Positions 44,300-53,445 of a stretch of 64,000 nucleotides of DNA are shown here, piece by piece. Source of the stretch: Hymenobacter sp. 5317J-9 (lineage in GTDB: Bacteria > Bacteroidota > Bacteroidia > Cytophagales > Hymenobacteraceae); NCBI RefSeq assembly GCF_022921075.1, contig NZ_CP095051.1, forward strand, positions 1 through 64,000, written 5' to 3'. Under the pieces are notes generated by a model. It did no database searches. It was not told the DNA's origin and worked only from the letters and a program-made list of their open reading frames with translations. The position numbers and the translations under genes were made by a program. How positions within the stretch are numbered: position 1 is the stretch's first letter; every line of letters starts with the position of its first letter.

Positions 44300-45370
44300 A
44301 TGGCACTCCCGGTTCATTCCGCAACTCCGCAAGCCCCTGATTCGCCGCTCGCTCCCGCTCCGGCGCAGGAACCGGCCGCTCCTGAATTCAACGAAACCAC
44401 CGGCTTCTTCCGCCACCTGCACACGCCCCGCGTGCTGTTCGGGCAGGATTTCACCCTGAAGCAGGTGGTGTTCGTGCTGTTCTTCGTGTTCTGCCTCACG
44501 CCCTGGGCCTCGCCGCCCATTGCCCTGGCCCTGGGCTTGGTGCTGGCCCAGACCATCGGCAACCCCTTCACTACCCAAACCAAAAAGGCCACGGCCAAGC
44601 TGCTGCAGTTCTCGGTTATCGGGCTGGGCTTCGGCATGAACGCCCACGCGGCGGTGCAGGCCGGCAAGGAGGGCATCCTGTTCACGGTGGTGTCCATCTT
44701 CGGCACGCTGCTGCTGGGCCTGGTGGTGGGCCGGTGGTTGGGGCTGGGCCGGCACGTGGTGCATCTGATTTCGTGCGGCACCGCCATTTGCGGCGGCTCG
44801 GCCATCGCGGCCATCGGGCCGGTGCTGCGGGCCAAGGACGAGGAGATGTCGGTGGCCCTGGGCACGGTGTTCGTGCTCAACGCGCTGGCCCTGTTTGCCT
44901 TCCCGCCCATCGGCCACGCGCTGGCCATGACTCAGAACCAGTTCGGCCTTTGGTGCGCCATTGCCATCCACGACACCAGTTCGGTGGTGGGCGCGGCGGC
45001 CGCCTACGGCAATAAAGCCCTGGAAGTAGCCACCACCGTGAAGCTGGCCCGGGCCCTGTGGATTATCCCGATTTCCATTGGCACGGCCATGATTTTCAAG
45101 CAGAAGGGCGTCAAGGTGAAAATTCCCTATTTCATCTTCGGCTTCATCGCCGCCATGCTGCTCAACACCTTCGTGCCCGCCGCCAAGCCCCTGGGCCCGG
45201 TGATGGTGAACCTGGCCAAAATCGGCCTCACGGTGACGCTGTTTTTCATCGGCGCGGGCCTGTCGGCCAAGGTGGTGCGCTCGGTGGGCATCAAGCCCTA
45301 CGTGCTGGGCATCCTGCTCTGGTTGGTGATTTCGACTGGCTCGCTCTACGTGATTCTGCACACGGTATAG
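44300..45370 (+). CDS. yeiH: YeiH/UPF0324-family membrane transporter
   Basis: The 356-residue protein has a Pro/Ala-rich cytoplasmic start and about ten membrane helices with family segments LISCGTAICGGSAIAAIGPVL (positions about 153-173), LALFAFPPIGHAL and AIHDTSSVVGAA. UPF0324 proteins are predicted exporters, sometimes linked to sulfate or sulfite. It follows a LysR gene, the common arrangement for the family. The gap before the next gene (62 bp) allows read-through. Confidence 0.92.
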   Translation: MALPVHSATPQAPDSPLAPAPAQEPAAPEFNETTGFFRHLHTPRVLFGQDFTLKQVVFVLFFVFCLTPWASPPIALALGLVLAQTIGNPFTTQTKKATAKLLQFSVIGLGFGMNAHAAVQAGKEGILFTVVSIFGTLLLGLVVGRWLGLGRHVVHLISCGTAICGGSAIAAIGPVLRAKDEEMSVALGTVFVLNALALFAFPPIGHALAMTQNQFGLWCAIAIHDTSSVVGAAAAYGNKALEVATTVKLARALWIIPISIGTAMIFKQKGVKVKIPYFIFGFIAAMLLNTFVPAAKPLGPVMVNLAKIGLTVTLFFIGAGLSAKVVRSVGIKPYVLGILLWLVISTGSLYVILHTV

Positions 45371-45432
45371 CGCAAAGCGCACGGAGGAAGTTGGACTACC
45401 GAAGCAGCTAGAACAACCTCATTTTCAATGCC

Positions 45433-46095
45433 ATGCGCATCACCAAATACATTCATTCCTGTTTGCTGTTCGAACTCGACGGCCAACAGATTCTTTTCGA
45501 CCCGGGCAAGTTTTCCTTCATCGAAGGCTTGGTGCACCCCGAGGTTTTCAAAGACGTATCGGTCATCATCATCACCCACAACCACCCCGACCACCTCGAC
45601 GTGGCGGCGCTGCAGAAAATCGTGGCCCTGCGTCAGGTCATTATCATCTCTAACCGCGAGGTGGCAACCGAACTGCAAGCGCACGGCCTCACGGTGCAAA
45701 TCCACGAGGAAGGTCGCCTAGACTTGGGCGTGTTTCAGCTGCTGGCCCTTCCGGTGCAGCACGAGGCCATTCTCGACAGCCCCTTGCCGCAAATGACCGC
45801 CTGGCTGGTGAATGGCAAGGTGCTAAATCCCGCCGACTCTTTTGCTAACAATTTGTTGCCCTTCGCGGGGGTGGAAATGCTCCTGCTGCCCGTCACCGCG
45901 CCTTTTCTCACGGAGCTGGTGGTGGCCGATTTCGCCCTGAAAATGCGTCCCAGGCAAATTTTGCCCGTACACGACGGCTACCTCAAGCCCTTCTTCATCC
46001 AGCAGCGCTACGAGAACTACGGGCCGTATTTTGAGAAGCACGGCATCGTGTTTCACCGGCTGGCCGAACCGGGCGATGCCATTACCCTCCCGTAG
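45433..46095 (+). CDS. metallo-beta-lactamase-fold hydrolase
   Basis: The 220-residue protein has an early strand (MRITKYIHSCLLFELDGQQILFDPG region), then the metal site THNHPDHLD (H-x-H-x-D-H variant, about residues 50-58), and later HEAILDSP and ILPVHDGY. It resembles UlaG/YtnP-like stand-alone hydrolases of unknown substrate. It could form an operon with yeiH before it and the DUF202 gene after it (11 bp). Confidence 0.82.
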   Translation: MRITKYIHSCLLFELDGQQILFDPGKFSFIEGLVHPEVFKDVSVIIITHNHPDHLDVAALQKIVALRQVIIISNREVATELQAHGLTVQIHEEGRLDLGVFQLLALPVQHEAILDSPLPQMTAWLVNGKVLNPADSFANNLLPFAGVEMLLLPVTAPFLTELVVADFALKMRPRQILPVHDGYLKPFFIQQRYENYGPYFEKHGIVFHRLAEPGDAITLP

Positions 46096-46106
46096 CCTAC
46101 TCCCTT

Positions 46107-46391
46107 ATGCCGTTACCCCCCCCCACCAACCCACTCGCCCTCTCGGACCGGCTGGCCCTGCAACGGACCCGGCTGGCCAATGAGCGCACTTTGCTCACCT
46201 ACGTGCGCACCAGCCTGGCGCTGGTGGGCTTCGGGCTGGCGCTCCTTCAGTTTCACCCCGAGCGGGGCGGCCGGTTGGGTTACTCCGCGCTGGCCGTGGC
46301 GGGGCTGGTGCTGACGGTCGGGCTGCTGCGCTTTCGGGCGCACCGCCGGGAATTGGCGGCCTGCCAGCTAGTGGCTGGCGGCGGTAGTTGA
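46107..46391 (+). CDS. DUF202 small membrane protein
   Basis: The 94-residue protein has the DUF202 signature LANERTLLTYVRTSLALVGFGLALL (positions about 24-48) and a second membrane helix (LAVAGLVLTVGLLRF). Function is unknown. It ends just before a run of ten C and a bidirectional terminator. Confidence 0.88.
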   Translation: MPLPPPTNPLALSDRLALQRTRLANERTLLTYVRTSLALVGFGLALLQFHPERGGRLGYSALAVAGLVLTVGLLRFRAHRRELAACQLVAGGGS

Positions 46392-46440
46392 GCAACCCCC
46401 CCCCCCGGTGCTACCCGAAGCAAAAGCGTTTGCACCCCTA

Positions 46441-46479
46441 AAAAAGGCCCCTGATGCGTCATGCACCAGGGGCCTTTTT
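46441..46479. terminator. bidirectional terminator between convergent genes
   Basis: Perfect 13-bp arms AAAAAGGCCCCTG (46441-46453) and CAGGGGCCTTTTT (46467-46479) separate the DUF202 gene (+) from the YVTN gene (-), with A and T runs for both directions. Confidence 0.92.
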
Positions 46480-46493
46480 GGTCAGCAGCCGGC

Positions 46494-47966
46494 TTACGGC
46501 TGCGTGAGCGTGACCGCGCCGGCCGGGTTTTTGTCGCCGAGCACCACCACGGCGAACCGGCCCGCCAGCCGCAGCCGAATCTGGTAGTAGGCGTTGACTT
46601 CGACTGCGCCACCATCATCGGTTTTGAAGGAAATGACCGGCTCCGGGGCCACCAATGCGGTTTTGCTGTCCGACAGGTACAGGGTGTAGGTGGTGTTGGC
46701 GGCCAGCTGCTTGAGGGCCAGTACCATTTCGTCGAGGTCTTCGGTGGGGCGGATGGTGGCCCCGCCGCCCACGCCGGGCACCGGCTGCGTACCCACGGGC
46801 ACCAGGCGGATGTTCACCGGCGTCACCGGCGTGAAGGCTTCCAGCCCACTGGCGCCGGGGCTGCCACCGCCGGCTTTCACCACGTAGAGCAGGGCCTGCG
46901 GGGCCTGGCCGCTGCCGGTTTCGGTGAGCTTGGTGTTGGTTTTGGTGTCGATGCTGACCAGCGCGTCGCCGTTTTCCAGGCCCACGTAGAGCTTGCTGCC
47001 GTCGCCGTTGGGCCACACGCCGTGCGGGTTGGCCCCCACCGGGATAGTGGCCAGCAGCTGGCGCTGGCGCGAATACACCTTCACCGCGTTTTCGCCGCCC
47101 ACGGTTACGTAAGCGAAGTCGCCGGCGCTGGCCCCGCTGAAGCGGGTGCCGCCGCCGGTGCCGGCCATGTTCACATGGTTGGTGCCGGGGCCGGTGTCAA
47201 TCACGCCTTCCACGGCGTAGGTCTGGGCGTTCACCACGGTCACCTTGCCCACGTCTTTGTGGGTCATCCAGACCTGCTGGCCGTCCTCGGTCACCACCAG
47301 GTTGGGCGAGAACTTGCTCACCACCGGCACCCGGGCAATGACCTCGCGCTTCTTCACATCAATTACGTCGAGCGTAGCGGTTTCGGAGTGGTCCACGAAG
47401 GCCACTTTGCCATCGGGCCGGAACACGACCATGCTCGGCTCGTGCTCGGTGGCAATGTTTTTCACCACCTGCATTTTCTCCACGTCAATCACCGTCACGT
47501 AATCCTTGCCGCGCACCGCCACCCAGAACTGTCTGCCGTCGGGCGTGAAAAAGCCCTCGTGGGGGTTGCGGTCCACGTATACCTTGCCCTTGACGGTGTT
47601 GGTGGCTAGGTCGATAAAAATCACCGCGTTGGTGAGGGTGGCAATCACGCCCAGCGTCTTGCCATCGGGCGACACCCCCAGCCCGTGCACGTTGGACTCC
47701 ATGTCGTAGAGCGGGCTCAGAAACTCGGGCCGGCCCTTGCCCAAGCGAATCACGCCCAGCAGCCGGTTGGTGCTCGGGTCGTGCACCGACACCGTGTTCG
47801 ATGACTGGTCGGCCAGGTACACCCGGTCGGCGGCGCTGGCTGCGATGGGGCCGGGGTCGGGCGGAATGACCATGTCGGGCTCGGTTTCCTCGCTGTTCTT
47901 TTTCGAGCAGGCCCCGAGCAACAGCGTGGCTGCCAGGGCCCAGGTGGATAAGGTAGTGATGCGCAT
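46494..47966 (-). CDS. YVTN-family beta-propeller lipoprotein
   Basis: The 490-residue protein has a lipoprotein signal (LSTWALAATLLLGAC). Repeated propeller blades follow with motifs such as VYLADQSSNTVSVHD, GLGVSPDGKTLGVI, VVFRPDGKVAFVD and ANPHGVWPNGDGSKLYVG. A C-terminal domain of about 110 residues follows the propeller. Such proteins bind peptides, metals or cofactors in the periplasm; the ligand here is unknown. The neighbouring gene encodes a close paralogue, so the pair arose by tandem duplication. Confidence 0.85.
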   Translation of the reverse strand: MRITTLSTWALAATLLLGACSKKNSEETEPDMVIPPDPGPIAASAADRVYLADQSSNTVSVHDPSTNRLLGVIRLGKGRPEFLSPLYDMESNVHGLGVSPDGKTLGVIATLTNAVIFIDLATNTVKGKVYVDRNPHEGFFTPDGRQFWVAVRGKDYVTVIDVEKMQVVKNIATEHEPSMVVFRPDGKVAFVDHSETATLDVIDVKKREVIARVPVVSKFSPNLVVTEDGQQVWMTHKDVGKVTVVNAQTYAVEGVIDTGPGTNHVNMAGTGGGTRFSGASAGDFAYVTVGGENAVKVYSRQRQLLATIPVGANPHGVWPNGDGSKLYVGLENGDALVSIDTKTNTKLTETGSGQAPQALLYVVKAGGGSPGASGLEAFTPVTPVNIRLVPVGTQPVPGVGGGATIRPTEDLDEMVLALKQLAANTTYTLYLSDSKTALVAPEPVISFKTDDGGAVEVNAYYQIRLRLAGRFAVVVLGDKNPAGAVTLTQP

Positions 47967-48008
47967 GGAGGGATGAAATGCTGGTTTTGCCGCCCAGTCT
48001 AAGCCGGA

Positions 48009-49414
48009 CTATTCGGCCAGTAAAGCGGGTTCACCGTCAGTGGTTTTGGGTGCGACGATTACCCGCGAAAACTTTTTGCCCGCTGGGTTCAACTCGCCGC
48101 CCGCGATGCGCTGCACCGGCCCCAGGGCCTGGCCCATGGCCCCGCCTTTGGCATCGGTGCGCACGGTGGTCAGGGCGTAGTCGCGCGCGTAGGGCGCTTT
48201 GGTGCCGCTGGTCAGGAAGATGTCGTAGTCGGTGTTCGGCGTCAGGCCGCGCAGGGCGAAGGTGGCCAAATCCACCAGCCCTTCCGAGCGCAGCGTCATG
48301 GTGCCGGTGGCGGGGCCAGCGGTGGGCGGCTTGAGCGTCCGCACCACGGCGGGCTGGTCAACCAGCTGCCGGCCGAGGCCGGTGTTTGTGGCCGCGCCGG
48401 CAGGCACGGCGTTGGGCACGTACATCAGCGCCATTGGGGCCTGGCCTACCTTGATTTTGGCCAGCACCCGGTTGCTGGCCGTGCTGATGGCCACGGCGGA
48501 GTCGCCGTTTTCCAGGCCCACGTACATCCGGCTGCCGTCGCCCGAGGGCCAGATGCCGTGCGGATTAGCCCCACCGGAATGGTGGCCAGCTGCTTGAAGC
48601 CCGGGGCGCGGCTGTACACCTTCACTACGTCCTCGCCGCCTACGGTCACGTAGGCCAGCTTGCCGGCCGCCACATCCACCGTGGCCACGTGGTTGGTGAC
48701 GGGGCCGGTTGTCAGCACGCCGCTGATGGTGAGCGTCTTGGTATCCAGTACCGATACCTTGCCCACATCCTTGTGGGTGAACCAGATTTGCTGGCCGTCT
48801 TTGGTGGGGAAGATGTTGGGCGAGAAGGGGCTCACCACCGGCACCTTTTTGATGACTTTGTAAGTGGCCACGTCCACCACGGCCAGCTCGGGCGAGAAGC
48901 TGGAGCACACAAAGGCGCGCTTGCCGTCGGGGCTGAAGGCAATCTGGCCGGGGCCGTTGGGCACGGGCACACGGCGGGTTTCGCGCATCGTGGCCACGTC
49001 AATCACCGATAGGTAGTCCTCGCCGCGCACCGTTATCCAGGCCTCCTTGCCATCGGGCCGGAAGGTGGCCTCGTGCGGGGCCCGCCCCACGTACACGCTG
49101 CCTTTGATGACGTTAGTGGCCGTTTCGATGAAGGTCACGTTGTTGGAGCCCACCGACACCACGGCCAGCAGCTTATGGTCGGACGAAGCACCCAGGCCGT
49201 GTACCAGCGCCTGCCCCTTGTAGAGCGCCGAGAGCAAGTCGGGCTGCGGCTTACCCAGAATAATCTGGCCCAGCAGCTTGTTATCCATGGGGTCGATAAC
49301 CGAGACGGTGTTGGAAATCTGGTCGGCGGTGTACACCCGGTCGCGGTGGCTGACGACCTGAGCCGCCGCCACGCTGGAAATGAGCAGCAGGCCGGGGAGG
49401 AGAGGGAATTTCAT
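48009..49414 (-). CDS. second YVTN-family beta-propeller protein, one base missing
   Basis: From the ATG at 49414 a signal peptide (LPGLLLISSVAAAQ) leads into blades (VYTADQISNTVSVID, ATFRPDGKEAWITV). The frame breaks at the C4 run 48569-48572. The paralogue at 46494-47966 has C5 at the same point (47033-47037). One added base restores PHGIWPSGDGSRMYVGLENGD and a 468-residue protein. I treat it as one intact gene with a sequence error. It lacks the lipoprotein Cys of its paralogue, so it is probably soluble in the periplasm. Confidence 0.8.
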
Positions 49415-49430
49415 GGGATAGGGAAAAAAG

Positions 49431-49531
49431 AACGTCATGCTGAACGAAGTCGCAGCATCGCTACCTCTTTACTAATCAACACTTCTTCAACGAAGCGGTA
49501 GCGATGCTGCGACAAGCTCAGCATGACGGTT
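49431..49531. repeat. REP-like long inverted repeat
   Basis: Two 35-bp arms (49431-49465 and 49497-49531) with about four mismatches share CGTCATGCTGA and GTCGCAGCATCGCTACC and enclose 31 nt. This is the form of a REP/BIME-like or miniature mobile element. It fills the gap between the YVTN and DUF305 genes. Confidence 0.75.
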
Positions 49532-49547
49532 TAAACGGAATTAGGTA

Positions 49548-50003
49548 CTATTTGCCAGGATTCTGCGTGCCCACGGGGTGCTGTTTCAGCCAGGCAGCCA
49601 TCTGCTGAATCTCGACCTGCTGCTCGGCGATGATGCTTTGGGCCAGGCGGCGCAGGGCGGGGTCCTTGCCGTACAGCAACTGCAGACGGGCCATGTCCAC
49701 GGCCCCCTGGTGGTGGGGCAGCATCATGGCCGCGAAGCTGGCGTCGATGTCGTCGGGGCGGGCCCCCTCCATGCGGCGCATGCCCTCGTCCATCACCACC
49801 ATCACCGAATCCATGCCGTGCTGGAAGGCGGCGACCGGGGTGCCGGGCGCGGCTGTGTGGTCCATCTTCAGGCCGGTCATGCCCGTCATGGAGTGGGTCG
49901 TGCCCGGCATTGATGTAGTACCAGCCGGGGTATGGTGTTGGGCGCGGGCCGTCGCGACTCCGCCGAAGGTGAAGGCCAGCAAAAAGAGGAAGGGTTTGGT
50001 CAT
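49548..50003 (-). CDS. secreted single-module DUF305 protein
   Basis: The 151-residue protein, from the ATG at 50003, has a signal peptide (FLFLLAFTFGGVATARAQ) without a lipobox. A Met-rich entry follows (TSMPGTTHSMTGMTGLKMDH) and only one DUF305 half (MMLPHHQGAVDMARLQLLYG, about residues 95-115). The other three DUF305 proteins here have two halves. It is separated from the copper block by over 20 kb but likely has the same role in metal binding. Confidence 0.85.
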   Translation of the reverse strand: MTKPFLFLLAFTFGGVATARAQHHTPAGTTSMPGTTHSMTGMTGLKMDHTAAPGTPVAAFQHGMDSVMVVMDEGMRRMEGARPDDIDASFAAMMLPHHQGAVDMARLQLLYGKDPALRRLAQSIIAEQQVEIQQMAAWLKQHPVGTQNPGK

Positions 50004-50132
50004 GTCGTGCGCTGTTGCCGTCCCATGAGTGGGGGGCTGGTGCACTAACGGGCAACTTCCAAAAATGAACGCCCGACACGGGCCAACTGGACCTATCCCG
50101 GGGTGAACTGGCCTTCCAGGTTCCGGGCCGGC

Positions 50133-50912
50133 TCAGGCAAATCGCTTGAGCAGCTGCTGTACGCCGGCGCTGTAGCTGCGCGAGGAGGTGACGTGCTGGC
50201 CGTTGGCCATGCGAAACAGGTACTCGCCGTGCGACCAGTGCCTGAAGTCCACGATGTGGGCCGGGTTGACGATGCACGAGCGGTGGATGCGCAGGAACAC
50301 GGCCGGGTCGAGCCGCTCGGCCAGCTGGCCCAGGGCCGTGCGCAGCGGGTAGTGCCGGCCGGCCGCGTGTAGCTGCACGCCGTTGCCGCTGGCCTCGAAG
50401 TAGCACACCTCGGCGGCCGGCACGAAGAAGCTGCGCTCCGGCAGCTTCACCAGGAACTGGTCCTGGTAGTCAGCTGCCGGGGCGGTCCAGCTGTGCAGCA
50501 GGGCCTCCAGCTCGGGGACGCGGGCCTGGTACTGGCGCAGGCGTAGCTGCTGCTGCACCCGGCGTACGCAGTCGGCAAACCGGTCGGGGTCCAGCGGTTT
50601 GAGCAGGTAATCGACAGCGTGGAGCGCGAAGGCCTGCACCGCGTACTGGTCGTAGGCCGTCACGAACACCACCAGCGGGAGCGGCTGGCCGGCTTCCCGC
50701 AGCCGGCCCAGCACCTGCACGCCATCGAGGTCGGGCATTTGCACATCGAGAAAGACGACGTCGTACGCGCCGGTTTGCAGGGCGGCCAAGGCTTCGGTGC
50801 CGTTCGCGGCTTCGCCCGTCACGGTCAGCGCCGGAAAATCGGCCAGCAGCTCCCGCAGCAGGCTGCGCGCCAGCGGCTCGTCGTCGACCAGCAGCGTGCG
50901 GATGGGCCTCAT
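50133..50912 (-). CDS. LytTR-family response regulator
   Basis: The 259-residue protein, from the ATG at 50912, has a receiver domain (LLVDDEPLARSLL, phospho-acceptor Asp in VVFLDVQMPD at about residue 54, Lys in YLLKPLD). A LytTR DNA-binding domain follows (about 155-258, VCYFEASGNGVQLH, LRIHRSCIVNPAHI). The ATG overlaps the kinase stop (ATGA), so the two are translated together. The target genes are not apparent. Confidence 0.93.
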   Translation of the reverse strand: MRPIRTLLVDDEPLARSLLRELLADFPALTVTGEAANGTEALAALQTGAYDVVFLDVQMPDLDGVQVLGRLREAGQPLPLVVFVTAYDQYAVQAFALHAVDYLLKPLDPDRFADCVRRVQQQLRLRQYQARVPELEALLHSWTAPAADYQDQFLVKLPERSFFVPAAEVCYFEASGNGVQLHAAGRHYPLRTALGQLAERLDPAVFLRIHRSCIVNPAHIVDFRHWSHGEYLFRMANGQHVTSSRSYSAGVQQLLKRFA

Positions 50913-52021
50913 GCGGATAGATGCGTAACCCCGGCCGCTGCCAGCCGGAACGGGATGGACAGGCGCAGGCAGTAGCCGCACGCCGGGGCCGACTCCACCG
51001 CCAGGGCGTAGTCTGGGCCGTAGAGCGTAGTCAGGCGGCTTTCCAGGTTGCGCAGGCCGATGCCCCGGGCGGCGGTATCGGCCGCGCCCTGGCCGTTGTC
51101 GTGCACTTGCAGCACGAGTCGGTCGCCCTGTTTTTCGGCCCGCACGGCCAGCTCGCCGGCCCCGGCGCGGGGCGCCAGGCCGTGGCGCACGGCGTTTTCC
51201 ACCACCGGCTGCAGCAGCAGGGCAGGCAGCAGCGCGCCCTCGGTATCGGGGGCGATGTCGTAGCGCACGGCTAGCCGGTCGGGGAAGCGGGTTTGCTCGA
51301 TTTCGAGGTAGAGGCGCGTGAGGCGCAGCTCCTGTTCCAGGGTCACCTCCTGCTCGTCGGTGCCTTCCAGCACCAGCCGCAGAAACTGGCTGAGCTGGGC
51401 CAACATGCGCCGGGCGGCCTTCACGTCCTGGGTCATCAGGGCTGAGACGGCGTTCATCGAGTTGAAGAGAAAGTGCGGCTGAAGCTGCATTTTCAGGGCC
51501 TGCAGCTGGGCCTGCACCAGCTGGGTTTCGAGCTGGGCGGCCCGCACCCGGCCTTCGCGGTACCGCTCGCGGTACTGCACGGCGTAGGCGATGCACAGCA
51601 GCATCCAGTAGATGGGCACCCAGTTGTTGGCATTGGCCACAACGGTATGCAGGGAGAAGCCGCCCGGCGTGGCCCCGCTGCCGTGCATCACGGCGGCGTA
51701 GCCCAGGCGGTACACCAGGGTCAGGACGTAGCTAGCCGCCGCGTGGGCCAGCAGGTGCCAGAGGCGGTGCCGGCGTTCGGTGAGGTTGAAGCGGGCCGCC
51801 AGGGCGAACACCACTGGCGTGAGCAGGCCCCAAATCAGGCCGTGCAACAGCCGCCCGCCCAGGGCCTCGCGCCAGTCAGTGGGCGTGCCGGCCGAGAGGT
51901 TCTGCACAAAAATCAGCAGCACCATGAACCCGCTGAACAGCAGCCACGCCAGGGCAATGGTGGAGCCGCTCACCAGGGGCGGAGATAGTTGCCGTTCCAG
52001 GGGCCGTGCGGTCGTACTCAT
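50909..52021 (-). CDS. LytS-type sensor histidine kinase
   Basis: The 370-residue protein has four membrane helices (about residues 20-160), a short coiled coil, and the His_kinase domain with LQPHFLFNSMNAVSALM (phospho-acceptor His). An ATPase part follows (QPVVENAVRHGL, VHDNGQGA, GIGLRNLESRL). The signal is unknown. It forms a two-gene operon with the LytTR regulator. The truncated transposase gene ends within a few bases of its start, which may have changed its promoter. Confidence 0.93.
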   Translation of the reverse strand: MSTTARPLERQLSPPLVSGSTIALAWLLFSGFMVLLIFVQNLSAGTPTDWREALGGRLLHGLIWGLLTPVVFALAARFNLTERRHRLWHLLAHAAASYVLTLVYRLGYAAVMHGSGATPGGFSLHTVVANANNWVPIYWMLLCIAYAVQYRERYREGRVRAAQLETQLVQAQLQALKMQLQPHFLFNSMNAVSALMTQDVKAARRMLAQLSQFLRLVLEGTDEQEVTLEQELRLTRLYLEIEQTRFPDRLAVRYDIAPDTEGALLPALLLQPVVENAVRHGLAPRAGAGELAVRAEKQGDRLVLQVHDNGQGAADTAARGIGLRNLESRLTTLYGPDYALAVESAPACGYCLRLSIPFRLAAAGVTHLSA

Positions 52022-52026
52022 GCGCT

Positions 52027-52578
52027 TTAAAGGTAGCGAAACCCGCCGCCGCCGCGCTGGCCTGGCCTCCAGGATGGCCTTTTTAGCGGGTCAACGGGCC
52101 TTCGGGTCAGCATCGGAGAAAATGATTTCAGCCAAAGCAGGCAGGACAGTGCCTGAATAGATACGGAAAAAGGCGGTCCTAATAGGCGGGCGAAATGCGT
52201 CACTTGCTGGCGCACGGCGGCTTCGACCTGCTCGAAGGGCGGAATCCCGAATTGCTGCAGAATCTGCTGCTGGTGGTTAAAGCGGGTGACCTTGCCGTAG
52301 CGCGTCCACTCCACCGCTCCCAAGTGGTAACGCTGCTGCACGTACGCCTGGTCAGTCGCCAGGAACCGGTCCACGGGAAAGAAGCACCCCGTCGTCTTGA
52401 AGTAGCCGACCTGCAGTACGAAGCCGCCCCGGCTGTGCGGGGCCAGCAGCGTAGCCAGAGACCGGGTGGCCCAGTCGGGCAACGCAAAGAAGAGCTGCCG
52501 CTGGGGCGGATTGAAAACAGGGGGCTGGTCGAAGGCACGGCGCTGGGTCGCGTCGAGTAAAAACAAGTAGCGGGCCAT
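52027..52578 (-). pseudogene. tnpA: N-terminal fragment of a Tn3-family transposase
   Basis: From the ATG at 52578 the frame matches the DUF4158 start of Tn3 transposases: QPPVFNPPQRQLFFALPDW, GGFVLQVGYFKTTGCFFP, FNHQQQILQQFGIPPF. Homology ends near 52190 after QQVTHFARLL; the last 50 codons are unrelated sequence. Nearly 800 codons, with the DDE core, are missing. The 52579-52993 stretch beside it holds no gene, only a protein-like fragment ending at TGA 52894-52896 and one copy of the 33-bp repeat. Confidence 0.82.
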
Positions 52579-52712
52579 GGAGCAGGAAGGAAATCCTAAA
52601 AATAGCCAGCTGGCTTGTTCACTAAAACGAAGGTTACCCTTTATAAGTACTTACGCCACCGTAAAGTGGTCATCCACGCCCACCGAAAGCCAGCCGCTGC
52701 CAAGGCCGCCGA

Positions 52713-52745
52713 TTAACTTTTGTACCAAACTTTTAACCAAGGCCA
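52713..52745 (-). repeat. 33-bp long-range inverted repeat, copy 2
   Basis: Reverse orientation of the sequence at 42420-42452, with two mismatches. Read on the minus strand it encodes WPWLKVWYKS and a stop, the same frame as the end of the 58-residue protein at 42265. Confidence 0.75.
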
Positions 52746-52993
52746 TAAATACGCCGACGCCATCGCCATCGACAACATGGTGCCAGATGGCTACCGCTAC
52801 GTGAGTCGAGACGGGATACTGCTTTCGGGGCTCGGACCACTGGAACTCTTCACCGAGTCGGGCAATCCGCAGTTGCTCACGCGCTGTGCCGTCTGATACG
52901 GGGCCGAAGCGCGGTCCGAGTGGTACCGCCGCGGCGGCAAATAGCTTCACGGTGAGCAGACAAAGCTCAGTGGATGCCCACTGCCGTTCTCAG

Positions 52994-53251
52994 TTATATC
53001 GCATCCGCCGACGCAACCGCTTGGTGCGCCGGCATATCGGCAAAAAAGTCCGCCAGACTTATCTGGTGGATATCCAGCAACCGCAACAAGCTTTTCAGGG
53101 TGAGGTTGCTGCCTTTTTCGTGGCGACCGTACCCGACGCGGGGCAATTCGTGGTCGAACGCAAACGCTTCATACGAAGAATAGCCTTTATCCAACCGCAG
53201 TTGCTTCAGCTTCTGGGCAATCTGTTTTAGGCGCGGGTCAGCAGCTACCAT
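52994..53251 (-). CDS. XRE-type helix-turn-helix regulator
   Basis: The 85-residue protein, from the ATG at 53251, has a Cro/C1-like HTH (IAQKLKQLRLDKGYSSYEAFAFDHELP, then KGSNLTLKSLLRLLDIH). It is divergent from the gene at 53446, with a shared AT-rich intergenic region, so it may repress that gene or itself. Confidence 0.8.
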   Translation of the reverse strand: MVAADPRLKQIAQKLKQLRLDKGYSSYEAFAFDHELPRVGYGRHEKGSNLTLKSLLRLLDIHQISLADFFADMPAHQAVASADAI

Positions 53252-53342
53252 TAGCACGGGTCTCGGAAAAGCCGAAATGTGCGATACCCGTTTAATATAA
53301 GTTACCTAACGTAATAAACACCGTTAATTAAACATAATATAT

Positions 53343-53350
53343 TATGTTTG
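53343..53350 (+). promoter_or_regulatory. Bacteroidota -7 box
   Basis: TATGTTTG fits TAnnTTTG inside an AT-rich stretch. It overlaps an upstream in-frame ATG (53344), which is why I place the gene start downstream at 53446. Confidence 0.45.
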
Positions 53351-53445
53351 TGAACGGCCAGTCCGAGGTTCTTCTGGCCTCGCTTTCGCTTTGCTCTTGC
53401 TTTAGCTTCCTCGCCGGCCCGTGCTCCCCATTACTGATTCGCCGT

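Noticed and set aside
46111..46413. Runs of nine and ten C around the DUF202 gene as phase-variation tracts
   Set aside because: The first run encodes a Pro stretch at the start of DUF202 and could vary in length, but with suspected homopolymer errors in this window its length cannot be trusted.
53344..53445. N-terminal extension of the protein at 53446
   Set aside because: The upstream ATG lies inside a TATGTTTG -7 box and the added residues look like untranslated sequence.
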